From Halieaceae bacterium (GTDB lineage: Bacteria > Pseudomonadota > Gammaproteobacteria > Pseudomonadales > Halieaceae), in assembly GCA_902631395.1 (NCBI GenBank), contig CACOYM010000013.1, forward strand, positions 1 through 64,000: DNA of 64,000 nucleotides. Direction: 5' to 3'. The position numbers and the translations under genes were made by a program. Positions 20,455 to 29,880 of the stretch are shown one piece after another. The notes under the pieces were generated by a model, which worked only from the letters and a program-made list of their open reading frames with translations, was not told the DNA's origin and did no database searches. Numbering within the stretch: the first letter of the stretch is position 1; each line of letters opens with the position of its first letter.

Positions 20455-20985
20455 TTGGTAGGTCCGGTTTTAGAGTCAACGGGGCGGCAAAAGTGTTCGG
20501 GTTTGGTCTTGTCCTGCTGCTACGTTCGTCGCAGACTGAAATTATACCGCGATGCGAAGCCGCTGTTTCACGAGACCCGCAGCGGGCTGGGCGCAGGGCC
20601 TCTAATTTTAAAAGAGGAGGGTAGTGGTGCAAGAGATTGAAGATTGAAGGCGATGCAATTTCTGAGCCCCGAAGTTCGTTTGGCACAAAAGTCAGATGGC
20701 GCAACGGGTGTGCGACGTGACGCCCACGTGGCAAACAAAGCTAGAAGAGGACAAGGGAGTTATGACTTTGAGCGTAAGCAAGTGGATGCTGGGTATCTGG
20801 CGCTTTCTAACTGGGTTGGCAAGTGGACCACTGCCTGCGCTATCTTGCCGACCTCGAGGTCGCAGAAAAGGTGGTGAGGGCACCTCACGGCTACTGAGCG
20901 CTTTCCTGAATCCGGACGCACCACGAATGGCGGCGTTTATGCGCTCTGGTGTATGGTGTGTCTCCATCTCTTAACACACACGCTC
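20455..20985. other. Spacer between def and tsaC, where dprA is usually found
   Basis: About 530 bp with no gene I can support. In Pseudomonas a LysM-protein gene and dprA occupy this interval. A plus-strand frame at 20823-20897 reads LRYLADLEVAEKVVRAPHGY before a stop, loosely like the C-terminal winged-helix end of DprA, but the preceding sequence in that frame has a stop and no DprA features. It may hold a decayed remnant or only regulatory DNA for the divergent def and tsaC genes. Confidence 0.4.
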
Positions 20986-21564
20986 ATGGCATTTGAGAAT
21001 TCAGATACAGTGCATCCTAGCTGGCGTGCGCCGTATTTTGCATCGCTCCTTCGTGAGGGGGCGGTTGTCGCCTGTCCCGCCGAGGGCGTCTGGGGATTAA
21101 GTTGCGACCCGAACAACGAAACAGCCGTCTTCGATGTGTTGGCCATGAAGGATCGCTCGGCGAGTAAGGGTCTGATTGTTGTTGCAGATCGGCCTGAGGT
21201 GTTTGGGTGCTTATTAGAGGGGTTGCCTGTTGACCAACGTGATGCGATTGAGGCCTCCTGGCCGGGGCCTAGTACTTGGCTCGTCCCCAACCGCAATGTT
21301 TTCCCCGATTGGATAACTGGTGACAGTGACGAAGTTGCTATCCGGGTGACGTCTGCGCCCGCACTCTCTGCCGTGTGCCGCACGTTTGGTGGAGCACTGG
21401 TCTCGACCAGTGCAAACCCCACTGGTCTGGCGCCACCCCACGCGCTGTGGGAAGTGCGCCGTTATTTCGGTCTGGCACTGCCTGCGATGCCGGGGTTTAT
21501 TGACCCCAAGGGTAAACCGTCAACAATACGACGGGCGAGTGACGGAATGGTTATTCGCGCATAA
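20986..21564 (+). CDS. tsaC: Threonylcarbamoyl-AMP synthase TsaC (YrdC/Sua5 family)
   Basis: Makes threonylcarbamoyl-AMP from Thr, bicarbonate and ATP for the t6A37 tRNA modification. The product has the YrdC core: VVACPAEGVWGLSCDPNN, KGLIVVADR, WPGPSTWLVP, VAIRVT and LVSTSANPTG. The frame is open to an ATG at 20953, but the ATG at 20986 yields 192 aa, close to E. coli TsaC (190 aa). It is followed by hemF and aroE, the usual tsaC-hemF-aroE order. Confidence 0.94.
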   Translation: MAFENSDTVHPSWRAPYFASLLREGAVVACPAEGVWGLSCDPNNETAVFDVLAMKDRSASKGLIVVADRPEVFGCLLEGLPVDQRDAIEASWPGPSTWLVPNRNVFPDWITGDSDEVAIRVTSAPALSAVCRTFGGALVSTSANPTGLAPPHALWEVRRYFGLALPAMPGFIDPKGKPSTIRRASDGMVIRA

Positions 21565-21588
21565 CCGAGGCGACACTTAAAAGAATAA

Positions 21589-22530
<942 letters not shown>

Positions 22531-22607
22531 GTGCGACACGATGGTTAACAAAATGCGACAATGGTCGAACCTAAGCGCCGATCGGCACTACGGGGGGTAG
22601 CAAAGGC

Positions 22608-23456
22608 ATGGCTACCTGCCACATCCCCCGAGAGTACGCCGTTGTGGGTAATCCGATTTCCCACAGCCGCTCCCCGCAGATACACTCTGTTTTCGCTCAG
22701 CAAACAGGCCGCCACATTGATTACCGTGCGGAGCTTGTTTCACCGGATGATTTTGAGCGATGGGTTGCCGATTTTTTTGCTCAGGAGGGCCTCGGCCTTA
22801 ATGTAACCTTACCTTTTAAAACGCGTGCTTTTGAGCTGGCTGACGTTTCTTCCCTTAGGGCACAGTCCGCGCGTGCCGCAAATTTTCTCATGCGCGACGG
22901 TGAGGGTCGAATTGTCGCCGACAATACTGATGGCAAGGGTCTGGTAAGAGACATAACCGTGGGGGCTGGCTGGTCATTGGCAGACGCCCGCATTTTGTTG
23001 ATCGGCGCTGGCGGCGCGGTAAAAGGAGTTATTCCTGCTTTGCTTGAGGCTGGCCCAAAACATATCCAAATCGTTAATCGCACTGCCGAACGAGCCGAAG
23101 CAGTCGCTGATGAGTGGCGTTCGCTAGGCGCGCCGGTGTTCGGTGCGGGCTTGGCGTCTGCGGCGTCCGGTGTGTGGGATATCGTGATCAATGGCACCAG
23201 CACGGGGCTCTCGGGCGGGATGCCAATGCTGCCAGATCTCCTGCAAATGGCCCCGACATGCTGTTGCTACGACATGGCGTATGCTGACAAACCCACGCCC
23301 TTTATGTTGTGGGCGACGGAGCAAGGGGCTGCCGCGACACGCGATGGGCTGGGGATGTTGGTTGAGCAGGCCGCAGAAAGTTTTTACTTATGGATGGGTG
23401 ATTATCCCAACACGCAGCCTGTAATTGACCTGTTACGCAGGACTCCGCGAATCTAA
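22608..23456 (+). CDS. aroE: Shikimate dehydrogenase (NADP+)
   Basis: Reduces 3-dehydroshikimate to shikimate in aromatic amino-acid synthesis. The 282-aa product has the substrate motif VVGNPISHSRSP (about 13-24), NVTLPFK with the catalytic Lys, ADNTDGKG with the catalytic Asp, the nucleotide-binding GAGGAVKG, and a C-terminal DGLGMLVEQAA. Ends 2 bp before the convergent carbonic-anhydrase-like gene. Confidence 0.95.
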   Translation: MATCHIPREYAVVGNPISHSRSPQIHSVFAQQTGRHIDYRAELVSPDDFERWVADFFAQEGLGLNVTLPFKTRAFELADVSSLRAQSARAANFLMRDGEGRIVADNTDGKGLVRDITVGAGWSLADARILLIGAGGAVKGVIPALLEAGPKHIQIVNRTAERAEAVADEWRSLGAPVFGAGLASAASGVWDIVINGTSTGLSGGMPMLPDLLQMAPTCCCYDMAYADKPTPFMLWATEQGAAATRDGLGMLVEQAAESFYLWMGDYPNTQPVIDLLRRTPRI

Positions 23457-23458
23457 CT

Positions 23459-24022
23459 TCAGGCGCTTTCGCCGAGGTAGCGTTTCTTGAGTGTGACATA
23501 GCCCTGGGCGCTATATGGTAGAAACTCCACTTCCTGCTCTGTCAGGGGCCGCACCTCTCTCGCGGGGCTCCCAGCGAAGAGGGTGTGAGTGCGCAGACGC
23601 TTACCGGGCGTTACTAGCGCGCCGGCGGCAATAATGACGTCGTCTTCCACTGTCACGTGATCCATAATAACCGCTCCCATCCCAACGAGAACACGATCGC
23701 CCACCGAACAGCCGTGCAGCAGAGCGCGGTGTCCAACCGTCACATCGTCGCCAATGCGCAGAGGCAAGCCACCGGGGTTATAGGGCCCATCATGCGTAAC
23801 GTGGAGTATCGTCCCATCTTGAATGTTGGTGCGAGCACCGATGCGGATAATCTGCACGTCGCCTCGAATCGCTGCGTGCGGCCACACACTCACATCATCC
23901 CCAAGGCACACATCACCCATCACTACGGCGGTGGGATCTATCATAACTCTCTCACCAAGCTCTGGTATTACACCTAGCGCGTGTCGAATGTTGTCCTCTC
24001 CGCGAAAAGAGCCGTTCTTCAC
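23459..24022 (-). CDS. Gamma-carbonic-anhydrase-family protein (YrdA-like)
   Basis: Left-handed beta-helix hexapeptide protein of the gamma-carbonic anhydrase superfamily; YrdA-type members bind a metal but many lack proven CO2 hydration activity. The 187-aa product shows repeated hexapeptide turns and the conserved IRGDVQIIRIGARTNIQDGT, LHVTH, VTVGHRALLHGC and VLVGMGAVIMD, in which the three metal-ligand histidines are present. Convergent with aroE at a 2-bp distance. The yrdA homologue also lies beside aroE in other Gammaproteobacteria. Confidence 0.9.
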   Translation of the reverse strand: MKNGSFRGEDNIRHALGVIPELGERVMIDPTAVVMGDVCLGDDVSVWPHAAIRGDVQIIRIGARTNIQDGTILHVTHDGPYNPGGLPLRIGDDVTVGHRALLHGCSVGDRVLVGMGAVIMDHVTVEDDVIIAAGALVTPGKRLRTHTLFAGSPAREVRPLTEQEVEFLPYSAQGYVTLKKRYLGESA

Positions 24023-24165
24023 TGCTTTGTCTCCACGTTGTGTCGGGGCGTTGCTGAGTCTTCATGAGTCACGTCAGCGGCGGGCACATTTTCCGCTTTG
24101 CCATCAGGATTGTTACACTTAAAAAGCCGCTGCATGTTGGGGCGGTTTATTAGAGCGGAGCGAGT

Positions 24166-24411
24166 ATGTCGGATTCCGGCAAAGAACCCAAATCGAGGCC
24201 AAGGTTTGTTGCAGGCGCAGTTTGCCCCAGTTGCGGAGTGGTTGATCGAATGGTTGTCGATGCTAATGCGGATCATCGCCGCTGCGTGGCTTGCGATTTT
24301 GTTGAGGCACGCCCCGATGCACCGGTTGAGCAACCTGCTACGCGCGTTACACGGGCATCGGCCCGCCGCGTTGAAACGGCGGCAGAAGCGGTAAAATTGC
24401 TGGACAACTAA
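24166..24411 (+). CDS. yheV: YheV-family putative zinc-ribbon protein
   Basis: Small protein (81 aa) of unknown role with a predicted metal-binding ribbon. RFVAGAVCPSCG followed by RRCVACDF gives two CxxC pairs (Cys20/23 and Cys40/43), the hallmark of the YheV family (DUF2387). The C-terminal 35 residues are charged and look disordered. E. coli YheV is 66 aa. A weak GAGCG stretch precedes the ATG. A larger open frame on the opposite strand is judged to be its shadow. Confidence 0.8.
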   Translation: MSDSGKEPKSRPRFVAGAVCPSCGVVDRMVVDANADHRRCVACDFVEARPDAPVEQPATRVTRASARRVETAAEAVKLLDN

Positions 24412-24445
24412 AGGAGTTAGCACATCCACACAAGGTTTAAATATA

Positions 24446-24462
24446 GCCCCCACTTATGGGGC
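24446..24462. other. Short GC hairpin after yheV
   Basis: GCCCC (24446-24450) and GGGGC (24458-24462) can pair over a 7-nt loop, 35 bp after the yheV stop. There is no T-tract, so it is at most a weak terminator or mRNA-end structure. Confidence 0.3.
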
Positions 24463-24540
24463 GAATTCGTAAAAAGCATTGGTATTCACTCGAGCGTGCG
24501 ACGACTATAAGCATGGTTGCTGGCTGTTACCAGTCGCCCG

Positions 24541-24567
24541 TTGATTTCACCTCAACTTCGCTATAAT
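24541..24567 (+). promoter_or_regulatory. Candidate promoter for the cytochrome oxidase cluster
   Basis: TTGATT (24541-24546), a 15-bp spacer and a perfect TATAAT (24562-24567) lie about 70 bp upstream of coxB. The spacing is short of ideal but the -10 is perfect and the position fits the start of a multi-gene transcript. Confidence 0.5.
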
Positions 24568-24638
24568 CCCGCGACTTTTTTGCCCCCCCAGTGGCTAGGG
24601 GATAAGCGCCACGCACATATATTCGGAGATCGCGCGCA

Positions 24639-25433
24639 ATGAGGAAACGTGTCGCAGGCCTGATTCTGGCGTTTTTGTCGCCGATGTCGGTCGCACAGAA
24701 TCAGGTCAATATGTCGCCGGGTGTCACGGAGATTGGCGCCGACATTTTTGAGCTCCACATGTTGATCATGTGGATTTGCGTGGTAATTGGCATCGCGGTG
24801 TTTGCAGTGATGTTTTATTCGATTTACGCGCATCGAAAATCGAAGGGCCACCAGGCTGCACAGTTCCACGAGAGTACTAAAGTGGAAGTTGCATGGACCG
24901 TCGTCCCCTTTCTGATCCTAATAGCTATGGCGGTTCCCGCGACCTCGACGCTATTAGAGGTCTACGACAACGATGAGGCCGAGCTCGATATCCTGATAAC
25001 TGGATATCAGTGGAAGTGGAAGTACGAGTATTTGGACGAGTCCGGTGAGCCCGTCGCATTTTTCTCTAATCTCGCGACACCACAGGAAGAGATCTACAAC
25101 ACCGACCAAAAAGGCGATAACTACTTACTCGAGGTCGATGAGCCACTGGTGCTCCCGACCAACACAAAGGTCCGTTTTCTGGTGACGGCAAATGATGTTA
25201 TTCATTCATGGTGGGTTCCTGAAATCGCTGTAAAACGCGACGCAATTCCCGGATTCATAAATGAAGCGTGGACACGTGTTCCCGAGGAAGGCATTTACCG
25301 CGGGCAGTGCACTGAATTGTGCGGTGCGTATCACGGCTTTATGCCAGTTGAGGTGCATGCGGTCTCACGTCCGGAGTTTGACGCTTGGATGGCGGCCAAG
25401 CGCGGTGATCTCACCGGCATGACGAACGGTTAA
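24639..25433 (+). CDS. coxB: Cytochrome c oxidase subunit II
   Basis: CuA-bearing subunit of the aa3-type terminal oxidase; accepts electrons from cytochrome c. The 264-aa product has a signal peptide (cleaved near VAQ/NQ), two membrane helices (about 40-62 and 84-105) and a cupredoxin domain with all CuA ligands: His189, Cys224, Glu226, Cys228, His232 and Met235 (CTELCGAYHGFM). There is no C-terminal cytochrome c domain, so it is not of the caa3 type. First gene of the cox cluster, with a GGAG site 8 nt before the ATG. Confidence 0.97.
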   Translation: MRKRVAGLILAFLSPMSVAQNQVNMSPGVTEIGADIFELHMLIMWICVVIGIAVFAVMFYSIYAHRKSKGHQAAQFHESTKVEVAWTVVPFLILIAMAVPATSTLLEVYDNDEAELDILITGYQWKWKYEYLDESGEPVAFFSNLATPQEEIYNTDQKGDNYLLEVDEPLVLPTNTKVRFLVTANDVIHSWWVPEIAVKRDAIPGFINEAWTRVPEEGIYRGQCTELCGAYHGFMPVEVHAVSRPEFDAWMAAKRGDLTGMTNG

Positions 25434-25447
25434 GGGGTAGAGACAAG

Positions 25448-27028
25448 ATGGGTGATCATCATCACGGACCTGCTCAGGGTATTTCTCGCTGGTTGTTTAC
25501 CACAAACCACAAGGACATTGGCACAATGTATCTGTGGTTTTCCTTTGCCATGTTTTTACTTGGTGGCTTTTTCGCGATGGTTATTCGCGCTGAGTTGTTC
25601 CAGCCCGGCATGCAGTTGGTCGAGCCCGGTTTCTTCAATCAAATGACGACTTTGCATGGACTAGTGATGGTGTTTGGCGCCATCATGCCGTCCTTTGTTG
25701 GGCTGGCGAACTGGCTGATTCCCATGATGATCGGCGCGCCAGACATGGCGCTGCCGCGCATGAACAATTGGAGCTTTTGGATCCTACCTCCTGCATTCCT
25801 GATGCTGGCTTCAACTCTTTTTATGGAGGGCGGTGCGCCGGCCTTCGGTTGGACGTTCTACGCGCCCTTGTCGACGACTTATGCAGCGCCCTCGGTCACT
25901 TTCTTTATTTTTGCGATCCACGTTCTTGGTGTGTCTTCTATCATGGGCTCGATCAACATTATCGCCACAGTGATGAACATGCGGGCGCCGGGCATGACTT
26001 ACATGAAGATGCCACTATTCGTCTGGACGTGGTTGATTACCGCTTTCCTGCTCGTTGCGGTAATGCCCGTTTTGGCAGGTGCTGTCACGATGATGTTAAT
26101 GGATATCCATTTTGGCACAAGCTTCTTTAGCGCTGCGGGTGGTGGTGACCCGGTATTGTTCCAGCACATATTCTGGTTCTTCGGCCACCCCGAGGTCTAT
26201 ATCATTATCCTCCCGGCTTTCGGCGTGGTATCGCAGATCATTCCCGCGTTTTCAAGAAAGCCGCTGTTCGGTTACGCCTCCATGGTTTACGCCACGGCAT
26301 CTATTGCGTTTTTGTCATTCGTCGTTTGGGCGCACCACATGTACACGGTCGGCATGCCTATCGCAGGTGAGCTATTCTTTATGTACGCGACAATGCTGAT
26401 TGCTGTCCCGACTGGCGTGAAGGTTTTTAACTGGATCTCCACCATGTGGCGCGGTGCTCTGAGTTTCGAGACACCTATGCTGTTCTGTATTGGGTTCTTG
26501 ATCCTGTTCACACTGGGTGGGTTTACCGGCCTCATGTTGTCGATTGCACCGGCTGACTTCCAGTACCACGATACCTATTTTGTAGTGGCGCATTTTCATT
26601 ACGTTATGGTGGCAGGCGCTGTCTTCTCCATGACCGCGGCGATTTACTACTGGCTTCCGAAGTGGTGCGGCCGCATGTACAACGAGACAATGGGTAAGAC
26701 GCATTTCTGGATTTCCTTCATTGGCTTCAATATAACCTTCTTTCCGCAGCATTTTGTAGGCCTTGCAGGTATGCCCCGTCGAATTCCGGATTACGCGCTG
26801 CAGTTTGCCGACTTCAATATGATGTCGTCGATTGGCGCGTTCATTTACGGCGCGTCTCAGTTGCTGTTCCTTTACAACGTTGTTGCCACAATTGTCGCTG
26901 GTAAGTCTGTCAGTGACGAAAAAGTATGGGACGGCGCAGAGGGACTCGAATGGACGGTGCCGACGCCAGCGCCTTACCACACCTTTGAAGAGCCACCTTT
27001 GGTGCCTAAACCTGTTGGCACGATTTAA
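25448..27028 (+). CDS. coxA: Cytochrome c oxidase subunit I
   Basis: Catalytic subunit with heme a and the heme a3-CuB centre. The 526-aa protein has about twelve membrane helices. Visible ligands are TTLHGLVMVFG (low-spin heme), WFFGHPEVYIIILP (CuB His and the cross-linked Tyr), WAHHMYTVG (CuB His pair) and VVAHFHYVMVAGAVF (heme ligands). The conserved Glu of the A1-type D channel lies in the HPEVYI region. SD GGGGTAG precedes the ATG. It needs heme A, although ctaA and ctaB are not in this cluster. Confidence 0.98.
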   Translation: MGDHHHGPAQGISRWLFTTNHKDIGTMYLWFSFAMFLLGGFFAMVIRAELFQPGMQLVEPGFFNQMTTLHGLVMVFGAIMPSFVGLANWLIPMMIGAPDMALPRMNNWSFWILPPAFLMLASTLFMEGGAPAFGWTFYAPLSTTYAAPSVTFFIFAIHVLGVSSIMGSINIIATVMNMRAPGMTYMKMPLFVWTWLITAFLLVAVMPVLAGAVTMMLMDIHFGTSFFSAAGGGDPVLFQHIFWFFGHPEVYIIILPAFGVVSQIIPAFSRKPLFGYASMVYATASIAFLSFVVWAHHMYTVGMPIAGELFFMYATMLIAVPTGVKVFNWISTMWRGALSFETPMLFCIGFLILFTLGGFTGLMLSIAPADFQYHDTYFVVAHFHYVMVAGAVFSMTAAIYYWLPKWCGRMYNETMGKTHFWISFIGFNITFFPQHFVGLAGMPRRIPDYALQFADFNMMSSIGAFIYGASQLLFLYNVVATIVAGKSVSDEKVWDGAEGLEWTVPTPAPYHTFEEPPLVPKPVGTI

Positions 27029-27055
27029 CCGGTTCGGCGTAGGTGGGGGTCTGAG

Positions 27056-27622
27056 GTGAGCAGTTTCCGATTAAGTCGCATACCGGCAATCGACACAGCA
27101 CTGAAGTTGGTGACGATTTCCGCGGTAATGTTTGCCTTTGTATTCGTCGTCATGGTCCCGCTCTATAATGTTTTATGTGACGCACTAGGCATCAACGGCA
27201 AGACATCGAGTCAGGTTTATACCGCTGTTCCTGCTGCTGTCGATGAGAGCCGGGAGGTAACTGTTCAATTTGTTGTGATCAACAACGACGGCATGCCATG
27301 GTCGTTTGCACCGACAACGCGGGTCATGCGCGTTCATCCGGGCGCAGCTAACGGCGTTGTTTTCACCGCGTCAAATCCTACGGATCAGAGCATGGTAGCG
27401 CAGGCCATACCTAGTATCTCCCCTAGTCGAGCCGCCGCTTATTTCCACAAGACCGAGTGTTTTTGCTTCGAGCAGCAAGCACTTGCAGCGCGGGATGGTG
27501 CGGAGATGCCGCTGCAGTTTATTGTTGATCAGGGGCTGCCGCGCGACATTCGCACCATTACCCTTTCGTATACATTATTCGATGTAACCGACACGGTTAC
27601 CGACGGACTTGCCGCGCGGTAG
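27056..27622 (+). CDS. ctaG: Cytochrome c oxidase assembly protein CtaG (Cox11 family)
   Basis: Membrane-anchored copper chaperone that delivers copper to CuB of subunit I. The 188-aa product has one N-terminal helix (about 14-38) and a periplasmic domain with the copper motif TECFCFEQQ (Cys135 and Cys137). The start is GTG at 27056, 27 bp after coxA. Position between coxA and coxC is the standard one. Confidence 0.95.
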   Translation: MSSFRLSRIPAIDTALKLVTISAVMFAFVFVVMVPLYNVLCDALGINGKTSSQVYTAVPAAVDESREVTVQFVVINNDGMPWSFAPTTRVMRVHPGAANGVVFTASNPTDQSMVAQAIPSISPSRAAAYFHKTECFCFEQQALAARDGAEMPLQFIVDQGLPRDIRTITLSYTLFDVTDTVTDGLAAR

Positions 27623-27643
27623 TAAGCGACTGAGGAGAGAAAC

Positions 27644-28624
27644 ATGTCTAGCTCATCATCCGCCTCAGCACGTCACGAAAAATACTACGTGCCCGAATCC
27701 TCGAGCTTGGCGGTTAGGGCAACTATCGGCCTGATACTTTCTGTTTTTGGTGCCGCACTTGTGCTCAATGATATGACCTACGGCAGTGGTGACGAGCCCA
27801 GCGCATCTGTTTGGGTGCTGGCGGTCGGGCTGATGTTTTTTACCTTTACGCTGGCCAGCTGGTTTGGGACAGCGATCAGGGAAAATCTAAAGGGCATGAA
27901 TAGCAACCAGTTACACCAGAGCTATGTCCTAGGGATGTTTTGGTTCATTTTTTCCGAGGTGATGTTTTTTGCGGCGTTTTTCGGCGCCTTACTCTATGTC
28001 CGCCAGTTTGTCGGTCCATGGCTCGCGGGCGAGGGCGATGGCGGCCGGATGAATGGGCTGCTATGGCCCGGGTTTGAATTTGCCTGGCCCCCCGTGACGA
28101 CACCGCAAGAAGTGGTAGGAGGCGTCGATGCACAGGTGATTGCCAACAACGGTGCCTTTGTTTCCCAGGAAAAGTCCATGGCGCCAGCCGATGCGCATGC
28201 CTGGTATGCCTGGCTACCCATGTGGAACACGCTGATTCTTTTGTCCTCCAGCGCCACCGTGCACGTAGCGCACACTGCTATTCTTGCTGACCGCCGGCGA
28301 GAGTTTAACCGTTGGCTGGGTATTACTGTAGGTCTCGCTGTGATTTTTCTCGGCCTGCAGGCCGCGGAATACTACGAAGCCTATGTGCTATACGGCCTGA
28401 CTCTGAACTCCGGTATTTATGGCTCCACCTTTTTTATGCTCACTGGATTTCACGGTTTTCACGTGGCGATGGGAATGACCATGCTACTGATCCAGCTGGT
28501 TCGCTCCGTAAGGAGAGAGCATTTCACTGCGACAGACCACTTTGGCTTCGAAGCTTCTAGCTGGTACTGGCATTTTGTTGATGTGGTTTGGGTGTTCCTT
28601 TTCTTGTTTGTCTACATTCTTTGA
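27644..28624 (+). CDS. coxC: Cytochrome c oxidase subunit III
   Basis: Seven-helix accessory subunit that stabilises the oxidase. The 326-aa protein has NQLHQSYVLGMFWFIFSE, FFAAFFGALLY, HTAILADRRREF and the C-terminal WYWHFVDVVWVFLFLFVYI. A polar insert of about 60 aa (around residues 125-185) in the first large loop makes it longer than the usual 260-270 aa; inserts of this kind occur in related oxidases. Strong ribosome-binding site GAGGAG. A terminator follows directly. Confidence 0.95.
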   Translation: MSSSSSASARHEKYYVPESSSLAVRATIGLILSVFGAALVLNDMTYGSGDEPSASVWVLAVGLMFFTFTLASWFGTAIRENLKGMNSNQLHQSYVLGMFWFIFSEVMFFAAFFGALLYVRQFVGPWLAGEGDGGRMNGLLWPGFEFAWPPVTTPQEVVGGVDAQVIANNGAFVSQEKSMAPADAHAWYAWLPMWNTLILLSSSATVHVAHTAILADRRREFNRWLGITVGLAVIFLGLQAAEYYEAYVLYGLTLNSGIYGSTFFMLTGFHGFHVAMGMTMLLIQLVRSVRREHFTATDHFGFEASSWYWHFVDVVWVFLFLFVYIL

Positions 28625-28638
28625 CGTGCTCTTCACGT

Positions 28639-28667
28639 AAAAAAAGGGCGCTGCGGCGCCTTTTTTT
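28639..28667. terminator. Bidirectional rho-independent terminator after coxC
   Basis: A run of A, a GC stem (GGCGC, loop, GCGCC) and seven T follow the coxC stop by 15 bp. The A and T runs flank the stem symmetrically, so it can end transcription from both sides: coxC on the plus strand and the DUF2909 gene on the minus strand. Confidence 0.85.
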
Positions 28668-28799
28668 GGTGGATGACAGACTTTAGTTTGCGTTGCTGCG
28701 GTGACCTCTACGAAAGCTTGACTTTTGAAGTGCCGCTGTGGCGCCAGCGATAGACCGGTAAGGCACTGCAAAGAAGAGGAAAGTTCGCTTAAAGAACGT

Positions 28800-29036
28800 T
28801 CACCGCTCAACCACCTCAGGGCCAGGATCCCAGGGATTTTGGTGTCCTAGCTGCCCTGAGATAACGCCATAAAGAATGACGAGTAGCAGACATATGCCCA
28901 GCCCGAGACGGACACCAAGAGACGTAAATAGCCTTTTTTTGTCAGGGCTACCCTGATCGGACATCAGAAAGACCAGGCCCGACGCAAGACTGGCTACAAG
29001 CGCTATCATGAGCAAAATAATAAGTGTCTTGAGCAT
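28800..29036 (-). CDS. Twin-transmembrane protein (DUF2909 family)
   Basis: Small inner-membrane protein of unknown role found in cytochrome oxidase clusters. From the ATG at 29036 it is 78 aa: MLKTLIILLMIALVASLASG (helix 1), a short loop with MSDQGSPDKKR, then LGVRLGLGICLLLVILYGVI (helix 2) and a polar tail. The frame is open upstream to 29183 but that part is not membrane-like and overlaps the divergent SURF1 gene. It is on the opposite strand to its neighbours, as the corresponding gene is in Pseudomonas. Confidence 0.85.
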   Translation of the reverse strand: MLKTLIILLMIALVASLASGLVFLMSDQGSPDKKRLFTSLGVRLGLGICLLLVILYGVISGQLGHQNPWDPGPEVVER

Positions 29037-29106
29037 CGGCGACTTCCTTTTGGCGTTCGCTGCTGCACATCGTAAACCGAAGCGTGCGTAAAGTAGAAAA
29101 TGAAAA

Positions 29107-29880
29107 GTGCATCCCATGCAGTTTAATCGAAGGCTCGGACCGCTAGTATTAAGCGGTGATGTTCGGGCTGTGCTCGCGGGCATCGTATTAATGGCACTTC
29201 TGATGAACCTGGGGTTGTGGCAATTAGGCCGCGCGTCAGAAAAATCAGCGCTGCAAGCCCGATGGGAGAAGCGAAAGGCATTGCCACCAGTGTCGCCGGC
29301 AACGTTGCTGACAGAGCTGCCTCAGGAGAGGGCTGATCGCCAGGTTGCCTGGGAGGGACAGCTTTCACAAGATCAGTACTTATTGCTGGACAACCGACTG
29401 CACCGTGGGCGACCGGGATATCACGTAATCGCCTTGGCGAGTGCAGAAGGCTCGCTCGTCCCAGTCAATCTTGGCTGGATCGCAGGTGATCCGGCACGTC
29501 AGTTCCTGCCTGTGCCAAACCTGCCTGCGGGAAAGGTGCTGTTAACCGGGCGCGTTTATGTGCCAAGTGGCAAACCGCTAATGATGCAAAAGCCCGTCGC
29601 GCCGGCGTCTTTACCGGCGCCAGTGCAGACTCTCTACTGGGACAACTGGTCAGCTGAATTGGCAGACCTTATAGGCCAGCCTTTGCTACCCTTTGAGGTT
29701 CGAATTGAGCCAAACTCGCCTGTGGCTCTGGCCGCTGAGTGGCCGATCGTGAATCAGTCGTCCTCGCAACATATTGGATATGCCGTGCAGTGGTTCGCGA
29801 TGGCGGGTGTATTGCTGTTGATTGGTTGCTGGCGCCTGACCAATGTCGGCGAGTTGTTAGCAAGGCGGAATAGAGTATGA
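29107..29880 (+). CDS. SURF1-family cytochrome oxidase assembly protein
   Basis: SURF1/Shy1 proteins help insert heme a into subunit I. The 257-aa protein has one helix at each end (about 20-40 and 230-247). The motifs LGLWQLGRASEKSALQA, LDNRLHRGRPGYHVIAL and PVNLGWIAGD are typical, as is the ending NQSSSQHIGYAVQWFAMAG. The start may be GTG at 29107 or ATG at 29116; neither has a clear ribosome-binding site. Overlaps the next gene by 4 bp (ATGA). Confidence 0.92.
   Translation: MHPMQFNRRLGPLVLSGDVRAVLAGIVLMALLMNLGLWQLGRASEKSALQARWEKRKALPPVSPATLLTELPQERADRQVAWEGQLSQDQYLLLDNRLHRGRPGYHVIALASAEGSLVPVNLGWIAGDPARQFLPVPNLPAGKVLLTGRVYVPSGKPLMMQKPVAPASLPAPVQTLYWDNWSAELADLIGQPLLPFEVRIEPNSPVALAAEWPIVNQSSSQHIGYAVQWFAMAGVLLLIGCWRLTNVGELLARRNRV

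Noticed and set aside
20644-20974. Two overlapping plus-strand frames before tsaC
   Set aside because: Their composition is unlike protein, and neither carries a known motif or a ribosome-binding site.
24019-24453. 144-codon minus-strand frame opposite yheV
   Set aside because: Lies antisense to yheV, whose CxxC pairs and family match are clear; no ribosome-binding site or recognisable domain.
28449-28466. TTTTCACGTGGCG in coxC as a third parS
   Set aside because: The right arm does not pair with the left; only the central CACGTG is palindromic.
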